64,000 bases of DNA from Bacillota bacterium (lineage in GTDB: Bacteria > Sysuimicrobiota > Sysuimicrobiia > Sysuimicrobiales > Segetimicrobiaceae), in NCBI GenBank assembly GCA_021324255.1, contig JAJPJL010000068.1, forward strand, positions 62,001 to 126,000, read 5' to 3'. The notes below the pieces were generated by a model that had not been told where the DNA came from, made no database searches, and worked only from the letters and a program-made list of their open reading frames with translations. A program made the translations under genes and the position numbers. Positions 19,120 through 28,541 of this stretch are shown piece by piece; the first letter of the stretch is position 1; each line of letters begins with the position of its first letter.

Positions 19120-19623
19120 CTACATCTCCGGCTCGAGCACGAGATCCAGCGTCCCTTCGCGGGTGCCGGCCCGAGGCAAAAAGACCGTCACGAGCGGCCG
19201 GAAGCCGGAGACGGCGACGCGGATATGGATGTGCGGTTGGAAGTAGTCGGTGCCTCCCGGGAAGTTGCTCTGGAGGCGGTACCGGCCGGAGGCGTCCGTG
19301 ATCACGGTCGCCCGGTGCGCGTCGTCGTATTGCCCGTCGGGCCCCCGCAGCCAGAGTTCGACGCGCGCGTGAGGGATCGGCTTGCAGTCGATGCCCGACC
19401 GCACGACGCCGGACAGCACGAACCCCGTGCCCACGGACGAACGCACGGGAGCGTTCGGCTTGTACGCAGGGTCGCCGGCGTCGGACGGCGTGAGCGTGCA
19501 CTTCGCCGGAGCCGGCGGGGCGGCGCCGGCCGACCGGATGCCGGGCGCCGCGATCCCGGTGAGCATCGCCGCGGCGAACACGATGAACATCCGTAGCCAT
19601 GGGGCGCCCCGGCGGGTCGTCAC
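19120..19623 (-). CDS. Exported intradiol ring-cleavage dioxygenase-fold protein
   Basis: Signal peptide; GFVLSGVVRSGIDCKPIPHARVELW...DASGRYRLQSNFPGGTDYFQPHIHIRV (HxH). Confidence 0.65.
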   Translation of the reverse strand: MTTRRGAPWLRMFIVFAAAMLTGIAAPGIRSAGAAPPAPAKCTLTPSDAGDPAYKPNAPVRSSVGTGFVLSGVVRSGIDCKPIPHARVELWLRGPDGQYDDAHRATVITDASGRYRLQSNFPGGTDYFQPHIHIRVAVSGFRPLVTVFLPRAGTREGTLDLVLEPEM

Positions 19624-19755
19624 GGTCGCACTCCTCCGTCGTGGTCAGGGTGCCGTGCGCCCGTCGCTTTCCCGATGGCCGCGACCCGGTCCTGCACGCT
19701 CCACGACGTTGGGCGCGTCCCCTGCCGCGCCGATTCCGGCCGTTCGCGGCCGCGG

Positions 19756-20751
19756 CTAGGCGGCGCCACCCCAGCGGATCGTGCATGCGCCCCACGTGTA
19801 GCCGGCGCCGAAGGCCACCATGACGCCCACGTCGCCCGCGCTCACGCGCCCGGCGCCGACCGCCTCGTAGAGCGCGACCGGGATCGACGCCGCCGACGTG
19901 TTGCCGTACCGCTGTACGTTGATGAAAAACTTCTCGGTGGGAACGCCCAGCCGGTCGGAGACGGAGTGAATGATCCGGAGGTTCGCCTGATGCGGAATGA
20001 CGAAGTCGACGTCCTCGGCGACGAGCCTCGCGCGCCGCAGCGCGTCCGCGGCGGCCCTGGGCATCGTTTGGACCGCGACCTTGTAGACCTCCGGTCCGTT
20101 CATCCACAGGAAGTGGTCGCCGCGCTCGACCGTCTCGCGCGAGGCCGGATGACGGCTGCCGCCGGCCTTGAGATGGAGGTGATGCCGTCCCTGGCCGGAT
20201 CCCCCGAGCGCGAACGATAGGAACCCGCTCCCCGGTTTCGCGCGGCGGAGCACCGCCGCGCCCGCGGCGTCCCCAAACAGGACGCACGTCGACCGGTCGC
20301 GCCAATTGGTGATGCGGGAGAGCGTGTCTGCGCCGACGACGAGCACCGTGTCGGCCTGGCCGGACACAATCGCGCCGTGCGCGATGCTCAACCCGTACAC
20401 GAAGCTCGAGCACGCGCACGCGACGTCCAGGCAGCCGACGCTGCGCGCGCCGAGCCGGTCCTGCAGCAGGCACGACACGCTCGGGAACAGCATGTCGGGC
20501 GTGGCTGTGCCGGCGACGATGAGGTCCAAGTCGCTCGGCCCGGCGCCGGCCGCCTCGAGCGCCTCCCTGGCGGCACCGTAGGCGAGATCCGAGCTCGCTT
20601 CATGAGGGGCGGCGACCCGTCGTTCCCGGATCCCGGTATGCCTCCGAATCCACTCGTCGGTCGTGTCGATCGTGCGGGCGAGCTCGCGGTTGGTGATCAC
20701 GCGTTCGGGAACGTACCGCCCCAGGCCGACAATCGTGGATCCGGTTTCCAT
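19756..20751 (-). CDS. fabH: 3-oxoacyl-ACP synthase III family protein
   Basis: GLGRYVPERVITNRELARTIDTTDEWIRRHTGIRERR; LDVACACSSFVYGLSIA (catalytic Cys); VIPHQANLRI. Confidence 0.9.
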   Translation of the reverse strand: METGSTIVGLGRYVPERVITNRELARTIDTTDEWIRRHTGIRERRVAAPHEASSDLAYGAAREALEAAGAGPSDLDLIVAGTATPDMLFPSVSCLLQDRLGARSVGCLDVACACSSFVYGLSIAHGAIVSGQADTVLVVGADTLSRITNWRDRSTCVLFGDAAGAAVLRRAKPGSGFLSFALGGSGQGRHHLHLKAGGSRHPASRETVERGDHFLWMNGPEVYKVAVQTMPRAAADALRRARLVAEDVDFVIPHQANLRIIHSVSDRLGVPTEKFFINVQRYGNTSAASIPVALYEAVGAGRVSAGDVGVMVAFGAGYTWGACTIRWGGAA

Positions 20752-21059
20752 GACCGCCTCCGTCGTGCGTGCGTGTACGGCGCCGTCACGTCGGGGCGCT
20801 CGTGCCAGCGGGAGACTTGCCCCCCGGGTGGGCGGGGCCGGCCCGTTCGTGCTGCTTCCAACGCCCGCCGACCGGTGCGATGGCCAACGGTGCGGCCGTC
20901 TAGCGGTACGCACGGCTCCCGCGGCAGAGGACCGTCCGGTCACCAGGAGAGAAGGGTACCGTAATTCCACCGGGTATACAAGCCGCGATTCGTGCGCCCA
21001 CGATCCGAATCGGCGGCGGTGCCGTATCCGGCGCGCCCGCGAATCCGCGGAGGGATACT

Positions 21060-21512
21060 GTGAGCCTCTACTACGAAGACGTCGAGGCCGGCCAGGTCTT
21101 TGAAACCCCCGGCCGCACGATCACGGAAACCGACGTCGTCGCGTTCGCGTCGCTGTCGAGCGACTGGAATCCCATCCATACCGACGCGGAGTTTGCGAAG
21201 ACGATGCCGTTCGGGCAGCGCATCGCCCACGGGAATCTCGGGATCGCGATCGCCATGGGACTCGTCGTCCGGCTCGGCCTTTTCGGGGAGACGACGATCG
21301 CGGTCCCCGGGCTGACGTGGTCCTTCAAGCGGCCGGTGTTCATCGGCGACACGGTCCACGTCCGGATGGAGATCACCGGGAAGCGCCTGACGTCCGCGGG
21401 CGACCGGGGGCTGGTCGAGCGCCGCATCGAGCTCGTCAATCAGCGCGGCGATGTGGTGCAGGAGGGCAGCGTGCCCCTGCTGATCAAGGTGCGCGCGCCG
21501 AAAGGGGGATGA
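21060..21512 (+). CDS. MaoC family dehydratase
   Basis: SLYYEDVEAGQVFETPGRTITETDVVAFASLSSDWNPIHTDAEFAKTMPFGQRIAHGNL. Confidence 0.9.
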   Translation: MSLYYEDVEAGQVFETPGRTITETDVVAFASLSSDWNPIHTDAEFAKTMPFGQRIAHGNLGIAIAMGLVVRLGLFGETTIAVPGLTWSFKRPVFIGDTVHVRMEITGKRLTSAGDRGLVERRIELVNQRGDVVQEGSVPLLIKVRAPKGG

Positions 21513-21513
21513 C

Positions 21514-22260
21514 GTGGAGCCGTTGCTGCGCGATCGAGTCTCGCTGGTGACGGGCGCGGGATCGGGGATCGGCCGGGCCGTGGCGGTGCTGTTCGCCCGG
21601 GAGGGCAGCGACATCTTCGTCTTCGACGTCAACGAAGCCGGCGCGAACGACACGGTGGAGGCCGTGCGGGCGCTCGGCCGGCGCGCGGGGGCCGCGCGGG
21701 TGGATGTCTCGGACGCCGCGCAGGTGGAGGCCGGCGTGGCCGCCGCGGAGGCGATGTTTGGCCGGATCGACGTGCTCGTGAACAACGCCGGGCTGACCCG
21801 CGACGTCACGATCGCGAAGATGACCGACGAGCAGTGGGATCTGGTGCTGAACGTGCACCTCCGCGGCACCTTTTTGTGCACCCGCGCCGCCGGCGCGCGG
21901 ATGCGCAAGGCCGGGCGGGGGGCGATCGTCAACCTCTCCTCGATTTCCGCGAAGATCGGCAACTTCGGGCAGGCGAACTACGCGTCGGCCAAGGCCGGGA
22001 TCGTCGCGCTGACCAAGGTGACGGCGCGGGAGTACGCGCGGTTCGGCGTGCGGGCGAACGCCATCCAGCCGGGCTTCATCGACACGCCGATGACCCGCGC
22101 GATGGGCGAGGACGCGATGGCCCAGCGCGCCCGGGACACGCCGCTCGGCCGCAACGGGCGTCCCGAGGAGGTCGCGGCGGTCGCGCTGTTTCTCGCCAGC
22201 GATATGGCAAGCTTCGTCACGGGCGCCGTGATCGAGGTGACCGGCGGGCGCAACATGTGA
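21514..22260 (+). CDS. SDR family 3-oxoacyl-ACP reductase-like
   Basis: VSLVTGAGSGIGRAVAVLFAREG; VNNAGLTRD; YASAKAGIVALTKVTAREYARFGVRANAIQPGFIDTPMT. Confidence 0.9.
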   Translation: MEPLLRDRVSLVTGAGSGIGRAVAVLFAREGSDIFVFDVNEAGANDTVEAVRALGRRAGAARVDVSDAAQVEAGVAAAEAMFGRIDVLVNNAGLTRDVTIAKMTDEQWDLVLNVHLRGTFLCTRAAGARMRKAGRGAIVNLSSISAKIGNFGQANYASAKAGIVALTKVTAREYARFGVRANAIQPGFIDTPMTRAMGEDAMAQRARDTPLGRNGRPEEVAAVALFLASDMASFVTGAVIEVTGGRNM

Positions 22261-22339
22261 GCGGCGGAACCGCACAGGGGCGTGCCGCGGCGCCGGAGAA
22301 GGCTATCGGCGGCCGGTGCTCTCCCTCCGAGGTGGCGTC

Positions 22340-23521
22340 ATGTCTGATGTGGATGCGCTGAAGGACAAGGTCTGCGCCCAGGTCGACGCGATGCGGGAGA
22401 CCTTCGTCGGCTTGAGCGCGCGGATCCACGAGACGCCGGAGGTGGGGCTGCAGGAACACCAGGCCGCGCGCTGGCTGACCGGGCTGCTGCGGGAGCACGG
22501 GTTCGCGGTGACGCAGCCGGTCGCCGGCATGGCGACCGCGTTTCGCGCCGAGGTCCAGGGCGAACATGCGCGGCCTCATGTGGCGCTGATCGCGGAGTAC
22601 GACGCGCTCGCAGGCGTCGGGCACGCCTGCGGCCACAACCTGATCTGCATGGCCAGCGTCGGCGCGGCCGTCGCCCTGCACCGCGCGATCCCGACGCTGC
22701 CCGGGACGCTCACCGTGCTGGGCACGCCGGCCGAGGAAACCGTGGGCGGCAAGATCCCGATGGTGGAGCACGGCGTCTTCGAGGGCGTGGACGCCGCGAT
22801 GATGTTTCATCCGTCGCGCAACAACTGGTGGGTCCGGGGGGCGCTCGCCGCGCAGGGGCTCACGATCACGTTCCACGGCAAGTCGTCGCACGCCGCCGCG
22901 GCGCCGGAGAAGGGTGTCAACGCGCTCAACGCCCTGCTCCTCACCTACCACGCCATCGATGCGCTGCGGCAGCACGTCACGAGCGACGTGCGGATTCATG
23001 GGATCATCACGAAGGGCGGGGACGCGCCCAACGTCGTCCCGGCGTTGGCGCAGGGCGAGTTTATCGTGCGCGCCAACACGCGCGCCGCGCTCGCCGGCAT
23101 CATGGCGAGCGTCAAGGGGTGCGCGGAGGGCGCGGCCGCGGCCACCGGCGCCCGGGTGGCGTTTGCGCAGGGGCTCGTGTACGCCGAGCGCAACAACAAC
23201 CCCGTGCTCGCACGTTACTTCGGCGAGAACATGGCTCGGCTCGGCATCCGCGGCGAGGAGCCGCCGGCGCACGGCGGCGTCGGATCGTCCGACATCGGCA
23301 ACGTCAGCCTGGTCGCGCCGACGATCCATCCCTACGTGGCGATCACCGACGACGCGGCGGGACATACGCCCGAGTTTCGGGAGGCGGCGCGGTCCGAACG
23401 GGGGTACGCCGCGATGCTCAACGCCGCCAAGGGGCTCGCCATGACGGCGGTCGACGTGATGTACCGGCCCGGCGCGCCGGACGAGCTGTGGGCCGCGTTT
23501 CGCACGTCGCTCCAGCGCTGA
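22340..23521 (+). CDS. M20 family metallopeptidase/amidohydrolase
   Basis: GHACGHNLICMASVGAAVAL; GTPAEETVGGKIPMVEHGVF; FHGKSSHAAAAPEKGVNALNAL. Confidence 0.9.
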   Translation: MSDVDALKDKVCAQVDAMRETFVGLSARIHETPEVGLQEHQAARWLTGLLREHGFAVTQPVAGMATAFRAEVQGEHARPHVALIAEYDALAGVGHACGHNLICMASVGAAVALHRAIPTLPGTLTVLGTPAEETVGGKIPMVEHGVFEGVDAAMMFHPSRNNWWVRGALAAQGLTITFHGKSSHAAAAPEKGVNALNALLLTYHAIDALRQHVTSDVRIHGIITKGGDAPNVVPALAQGEFIVRANTRAALAGIMASVKGCAEGAAAATGARVAFAQGLVYAERNNNPVLARYFGENMARLGIRGEEPPAHGGVGSSDIGNVSLVAPTIHPYVAITDDAAGHTPEFREAARSERGYAAMLNAAKGLAMTAVDVMYRPGAPDELWAAFRTSLQR

Positions 23522-23623
23522 TCTCCGCGTGCGCCGGCCGGCGTGGGATGCCCCGCCCGCTCGGCGGCGTCTGCCTCGCTGCCGGGCCGAGCTCATCTCA
23601 GGATGTGTGGAGGACGGACCCGC

Positions 23624-24580
23624 ATGCCGACGCTTCCCACCCTGGACGACATCCGGGCGGCCCGAGAGGTCATCCAGGGACGCGTCCACCGCACGCCGCT
23701 CTTGAGCTCGAGGATCCTGGGCGAGCGCGCGGGCGTCCGCCTCTCCCTCAAGGCCGAGAATCTGCAGAAGACAGGATCGTTCAAGCCGCGCGGCGTGCTC
23801 AACAAGCTGCGGCACCTGTCCGCGGACGACAAGCGCCGCGGCCTCGTGACGATCTCGGCCGGCAACCACGCCCAGGCCCTCGCGTACGGTGCGGCGACGG
23901 AGGGGCTGCATGCGACGGTCGTCATGCCGGCGCACGCGAGCGTGCTCAAGGTTGCGGCGTGCCGGGCCTACGGCGCCGAGGTCGTGCTCGGCGGCACGAT
24001 GCACGAGGCGTTTGAACGGGTGCATCGGCTGCGCGACGCCCGCAATCTCACGCTCGTGCACCCGTACGACGACCCGCACATCATCGCCGGCCAGGGCACG
24101 GTGGGGCTCGAGATCGTGGAGGATCTCCCGGACGTGGACGCGGTCGTCGTCGCGATCGGCGGCGGGGGTTTGATCTCCGGCGTGGCCTCGGCTGTGAAGC
24201 TGAGCCGGCCGGGGGCCCGCGTGTTCGGCGTGGAGCCCGAGGGGGCGCCGACGCTGTGGACGGCGCTCCGGCGCCACGCCGTCACCCGGCTCGACTCGAT
24301 CGACACGATTGCCGACGGTCTCACCGCGCCGATGGCCGGGGAGTTGACGCTGGCCGCGGTGCAGCGGTTTGTCGACGAGATCGTCCTGGTCTCCGACGCG
24401 GAGATCCGTGAGGCGATGAAGGCGGTGCTGCAGTACGCCAAGCTCGTCGTCGAGCCGGCCGGCGCCGCGGGGCTGGCGGCGCTCCTGTGCGGGCGTCTCC
24501 GCGTGGAGCCCGGCGCCCGGGTCGCCGTCGTGCTGAGCGGCGGCAACGTGGATTGGCAGGTGCTGCAGAGCCTGCCGTAG
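23624..24580 (+). CDS. Threonine ammonia-lyase/serine racemase-type PLP enzyme
   Basis: RTPLLSSRILGERAGVRLSLKAENLQKTGSFKPRGVLNKL; ISAGNHAQALA; AIGGGGLISGVA. Confidence 0.9.
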   Translation: MPTLPTLDDIRAAREVIQGRVHRTPLLSSRILGERAGVRLSLKAENLQKTGSFKPRGVLNKLRHLSADDKRRGLVTISAGNHAQALAYGAATEGLHATVVMPAHASVLKVAACRAYGAEVVLGGTMHEAFERVHRLRDARNLTLVHPYDDPHIIAGQGTVGLEIVEDLPDVDAVVVAIGGGGLISGVASAVKLSRPGARVFGVEPEGAPTLWTALRRHAVTRLDSIDTIADGLTAPMAGELTLAAVQRFVDEIVLVSDAEIREAMKAVLQYAKLVVEPAGAAGLAALLCGRLRVEPGARVAVVLSGGNVDWQVLQSLP

Positions 24581-24641
24581 CCGCAACCGACCCGCGCCGG
24601 CGGGCTGCCGGCGCCGTCTGCGCGGAAACGGAGGTCGCATC

Positions 24642-26144
24642 GTGGACGACGCACGCCCGGGGCGCCACGACCTGAGAGACCGCTACCGCGCGACCGTGCT
24701 CAAGCCGATCTTCGACGCCTGGAAGGCCGATCTCTACCCGGTCTTGATCGACGCGAGCCGCGCGCACGTGGCGGCGCTGGCTTCCGCGGCCGCGCTCTCG
24801 CCGGAGCACGCGGCCCGCCTCCTCGAGGGGTTGGACGCGCTGGCTGCCGTCCCGGCCGCTTCCCTCGAGTACGATCCCGGCGTCGAGGATGTATACTTTG
24901 CACTCGAGCGCGCCTTGGTCGGGCGCCTCGGCGCCGAGATCGCGGGGAACCTGCAACTCGCGCGCAGCCGGAATGACCTCGACGCCGCCGCCTTCCGGGT
25001 CGTCGTGCGCACCCGGCTCTTGACGGTTGCCGGCGCGACGGTGGCGCTCGGACGCACGGCCGTCTCGCGAGCCCGAGACGGCCGCGACGTGCTCGTCGTG
25101 GCGCGCACCCACGGCCGGCCGGCGCAGCCGACGACCGCCGGGCACGTGCTCGCCGCCTACGCCGGAACGGTGCTCCGCGACCTCGCCCGCTACCGGCTCG
25201 CGTACGAAGAGGCGAACCGATCGCCGCTCGGCGCGTGCGCCCTGGCGGGCACCGCGTTTCCGCTCGACCGGATCGAGCTGGCGCGGTTGATGGGGTTCGA
25301 CGGGTTGGTGGAAAACACGTACGATGCCGTCGCCGGGGCCGACTACGCGCTCACGACGCTTGCCGCGTGCGGCGCGGCCCTCGCCGGCGCAAGCCGCTTG
25401 CTCGCCACGCTCGACCTGTGGGCCGCGGGGTCGCCCCCCGTCGTCACGCTGGATCCGGGGTTCGTCCAGGTGAGCAGCATGATGCCGCAGAAGCGCAACC
25501 TCGTGTTCGTGGAGCACCTGCGCGCGCGCGCCATGCGCGCAGCCGGCGTGCTCGCCGGGCAGGTGGCCGGGGTCGCGGCGACACCGTTCGAGGACGACAA
25601 CCGCGCGACGGCGGAGCTGCAGGCGGACCTGTGGCGCACGTTGGACGACGCCGCGGACACGGCGCAACTCCTCAGCCTGGCGCTGGGATCGATGATCATC
25701 GGTCCCGGTGTGCCGCCGGAGGACGTCGTGGCCTCGGGGGCGACCGCGACGGAGCTCATGGATGCGATCGTGCGCCGGCACGGGGCGTCGCAGCGGCAGG
25801 CGCACGCCGTCGTCTCGGCGATGGTGGAGCGGGCGCCCGACCCGCGCGTGTGGACAGAGTCACTGATGCGGGACATAAGCGGCGCGGTGCTTGGACGGCC
25901 GCTGGCGTTCCCAACCGCGGAGCTGCAGGCGCTTCTCGATCCGCGCGCGTTCGTGGCGGCGAGACAGGGCATCGGCGGTCCCAGCGCCGGCGCGATCGAT
26001 GCCGGCCTCGGCGCGGTCGCGGCCGCGCTCGGGGGCGTCGAGCGGTGGCTGGCCGCGGCCCGGGAGCGTCTCGACGCGAGCCGCGCGGCGCTCGGGAGCC
26101 GGTGCGGTCAGGTGATCGCGGCCGCGGGGCGCGCGTCTTCCTGA
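24642..26144 (+). CDS. Argininosuccinate lyase-like (fumarase/aspartase superfamily)
   Basis: NLQLARSRNDLDAAAFR; RTHGRPAQPTTAGHVL; signature VSSMMPQKRN. Confidence 0.85.
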   Translation: MDDARPGRHDLRDRYRATVLKPIFDAWKADLYPVLIDASRAHVAALASAAALSPEHAARLLEGLDALAAVPAASLEYDPGVEDVYFALERALVGRLGAEIAGNLQLARSRNDLDAAAFRVVVRTRLLTVAGATVALGRTAVSRARDGRDVLVVARTHGRPAQPTTAGHVLAAYAGTVLRDLARYRLAYEEANRSPLGACALAGTAFPLDRIELARLMGFDGLVENTYDAVAGADYALTTLAACGAALAGASRLLATLDLWAAGSPPVVTLDPGFVQVSSMMPQKRNLVFVEHLRARAMRAAGVLAGQVAGVAATPFEDDNRATAELQADLWRTLDDAADTAQLLSLALGSMIIGPGVPPEDVVASGATATELMDAIVRRHGASQRQAHAVVSAMVERAPDPRVWTESLMRDISGAVLGRPLAFPTAELQALLDPRAFVAARQGIGGPSAGAIDAGLGAVAAALGGVERWLAAARERLDASRAALGSRCGQVIAAAGRASS

Positions 26145-26332
26145 CACGCCGGGGCGGCGGCCGAGATCGCCGGCTGCGGGACGATCGATCCCGGCCGGGC
26201 GAGGGCGTGTCCGGCCGCGGGCCTGCCGGGGCGCAGGCGCGCGGCGACGTACAAGCCGGCGGCCACGACGATCGCCAGGAGCGCGAGCACGACCATCATC
26301 TCGACGAGCGTGAATCCGCGCGCCCGCACCAT
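26108..26332 (-). CDS. Orphan type IV (pseudo)pilin-like protein, prepilin cleavage motif
   Basis: MVRARG|FTLVEMMVVLALLAIVVAAG class III signal followed by only ~50 low-complexity residues; overlaps the 3' end of the ArgH-like gene tail-to-tail. Confidence 0.65.
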   Translation of the reverse strand: MVRARGFTLVEMMVVLALLAIVVAAGLYVAARLRPGRPAAGHALARPGSIVPQPAISAAAPACQEDARPAAAIT

Positions 26333-26335
26333 GAC

Positions 26336-26518
26336 TCAGCCCGGCGGTGCGAAGCGGTAGGGCGGCTCCAGCGTCGCGGCGTCCTCGGGCCGTTGGGCCG
26401 CCAGCGCCGTCTTCATTTCGACGAGCCGCACGTAGATCGCGTCGACATCCGTCTCCGTGAGCGCAAGGCCGCAGGAGGCGGCTTCGGCCCGGAGCCACTC
26501 CTTGGTAAGCGCGCTCAC
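26336..26518 (-). CDS. AtzG-like / DUF4089 small amidase partner
   Basis: VSALTKEWLRAEAASCGLALTETDVDAIYVRLVEMKTALAAQRPEDAATLEPPYRFAPPG; GTGA overlap with the amidase stop. Confidence 0.6.
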   Translation of the reverse strand: MSALTKEWLRAEAASCGLALTETDVDAIYVRLVEMKTALAAQRPEDAATLEPPYRFAPPG

Positions 26519-27903
26519 GCCCGCACCTCCAATGCCGGACGGCGCGTGTGCCACTCCGTGGAGCGCTCATAAGCGGCGCCGATCCGGAACAGCATCTCCT
26601 CGTCGAACGCGCGGCCGACCAGTTGCAACCCGACGGGGAGGCCGGCGTCCGTAAAGCCGCAGGGTAGCGTGAGGGCGGGGTGCCCCGTGAGGTTGAACGG
26701 GATGGTGTTCCGCGTCGTGTCCGGCGGCGTGCTGTTTTGCGCCTCGACGGAAATGCCGCCGAACGCCGTCGTCGGCGTCACGATGGCGTCCACGCGCTGC
26801 AACGCCGCGTCGACCTCGCGCATCCAGAGCCCTCGGATCTGCGCCGCCTGCTGGTACTCGGCCGCCGTGAGAAACGCGCCCCCCGCGATCCGCTGGCGCG
26901 CCCGGGCGCCGTAGTCCGCGGAGCGCTTGCGCAGCAGCGCGGCGTGGGCCGCGAACGCCTCCGCGGCCAGCAGCGCCCACCCGATGACGCCGACGTCGGA
27001 CGCCCGCGGCAGGTCCAGCGGCTCCGGCACGGCGCCGAGCGATTCGAGATGCCGCAGCGCCGCGCGCACCGCGTGATCCACCCCGGGATCGAGATGCTCG
27101 TAGAAGTGCTGCCGGGGCACGCCGAGGCGCAGGCCGCGGACGCCGCCCGCGAGGGCGGCCGCATAATCCGGCACCGGGCACGATGAGGACGTGGGGTCGA
27201 GCGGGTCGCGGCCCGCGAGCGCGCCCAGGAGGAGGGCGCAATCCGCGACGGTCCGGCACATGGGTCCCACGTGATCCATGCTGTAACTGAGCGGAAACAC
27301 CCCGTGGCGGCTGACCCGCCCGTACGTCGGCTTGAGGCCCACGATCCCGCACAGGGCGCCGGGGATGCGGATCGACCCGCCGGTATCCGAGCCCGTGGCG
27401 GCCACGGCCAGCCCCGCGGCCAGCGAGCTTCCCGCGCCTCCGCTCGAACCGCCCGAATAGTACGCCGGATCCCAAGGCGTCCGCGAGGTGCCAAAGACGT
27501 CCATCGTGCCGACCGCGAATTCCGTCGTGTTCGTCTTCCCGAGGAGGATCATCCCGGCATCGGCGAGCCGGCGCACCACCGTGGCGTCGGCGTCGGGCAC
27601 CAGGTCGAGCATCGTGCGGGAATGGCACGTCGTCCGCACGCCGCGGGTGAACACGATGTCCTTGTGCGAGATCGGCAGCCCATGGAGCGGGCCGCGCCAG
27701 CGGCCGGCCGAGATCTCGCGTTCGGCCGCACGGGCCGCGGCGACCGCGGCGTCGGCGCAGACCGTGATGTAGCTGCAGAGCATGCCGTTGTAGCGGTCGA
27801 TGCGGTCGAGCAGGGCGGTGACGATCTCGACCGGCGACACGTCGCGCCGCCGGACCCGCTCGCCGAGGGCGGCGGCGGGGGCAAAGCAGAGGTCCGCGTC
27901 CAC
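26515..27903 (-). CDS. Amidase signature family protein
   Basis: GPLHGLPISHKDIVF; YYSGGSSGGAGSSLAAGLAVAATGSDTGGSIRIPGALCGIVGLKPTYGRVS. Confidence 0.95.
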   Translation of the reverse strand: MDADLCFAPAAALGERVRRRDVSPVEIVTALLDRIDRYNGMLCSYITVCADAAVAAARAAEREISAGRWRGPLHGLPISHKDIVFTRGVRTTCHSRTMLDLVPDADATVVRRLADAGMILLGKTNTTEFAVGTMDVFGTSRTPWDPAYYSGGSSGGAGSSLAAGLAVAATGSDTGGSIRIPGALCGIVGLKPTYGRVSRHGVFPLSYSMDHVGPMCRTVADCALLLGALAGRDPLDPTSSSCPVPDYAAALAGGVRGLRLGVPRQHFYEHLDPGVDHAVRAALRHLESLGAVPEPLDLPRASDVGVIGWALLAAEAFAAHAALLRKRSADYGARARQRIAGGAFLTAAEYQQAAQIRGLWMREVDAALQRVDAIVTPTTAFGGISVEAQNSTPPDTTRNTIPFNLTGHPALTLPCGFTDAGLPVGLQLVGRAFDEEMLFRIGAAYERSTEWHTRRPALEVRA

Positions 27904-28037
27904 GGATCCTTCCTCCCGGTCACGGTCATGCCAACGCGCGTTTCTGGATTCTCCACGCGTGGGGACCCATCCCCCAGGAACGCCCCGGCGACTCGTGGAA
28001 ACGTCACCGCCGCGATCCCACTCATCCGCGCGATCTC

Positions 28038-28511
28038 GTGGAGGATGCCGTGTCCCAGATCGAACAGAAGCTCAGCGCCATGGGTCTCGTCCTGCCGGCG
28101 GCGCCCGCGCCCGTCGCGAATTACGTCGGCGCCGTGCGCGCCGGCGACTTGGTGTTCGTGTCCGGTCACGGGCCCGTCAAGGACGGGAAGCTCGCGTATC
28201 GCGGTAAGTTGGGCCGGGATTTTTCCGTGGCCGAGGGATACGAAGCGGCGAAGCTCGTGACCCTCAACTGCCTCGCATCGCTGCGCGAGGTGATCGGCGA
28301 CCTCGATCGGGTGCACCGGGTGGTCAAGCTCCTCGGCATGGTCAACAGCACGCCGGACTTTCTCCAGCAACCCGAGGTCGTCAACGGCGCGTCGGACCTG
28401 CTCGTCCAGGTGTTCGGCGATCGCGGTCGCCACGCCCGGTCCGCCGTCGGCATGGCGGCGCTGCCGTTCGACATCGCCGTCGAGATCGAGATGATCGTGC
28501 ACGTCTCCTGA
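28038..28511 (+). CDS. RidA/YjgF family protein
   Basis: VSQIEQKLSAMGLVLPAAPAPVANYVGAVRAGDLVFVSGHGP; GMAALPFDIAVEIEMIVHV. Confidence 0.9.
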   Translation: MEDAVSQIEQKLSAMGLVLPAAPAPVANYVGAVRAGDLVFVSGHGPVKDGKLAYRGKLGRDFSVAEGYEAAKLVTLNCLASLREVIGDLDRVHRVVKLLGMVNSTPDFLQQPEVVNGASDLLVQVFGDRGRHARSAVGMAALPFDIAVEIEMIVHVS

Positions 28512-28541
28512 CGCCCGGGGTCCCCGGGGCGGACCGCGCCG

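Noticed and set aside
22217-24640. 807-aa minus-strand ORF
   Set aside because: Antisense to the M20 and threonine-dehydratase-like genes; low-complexity Arg/Gly/His composition.
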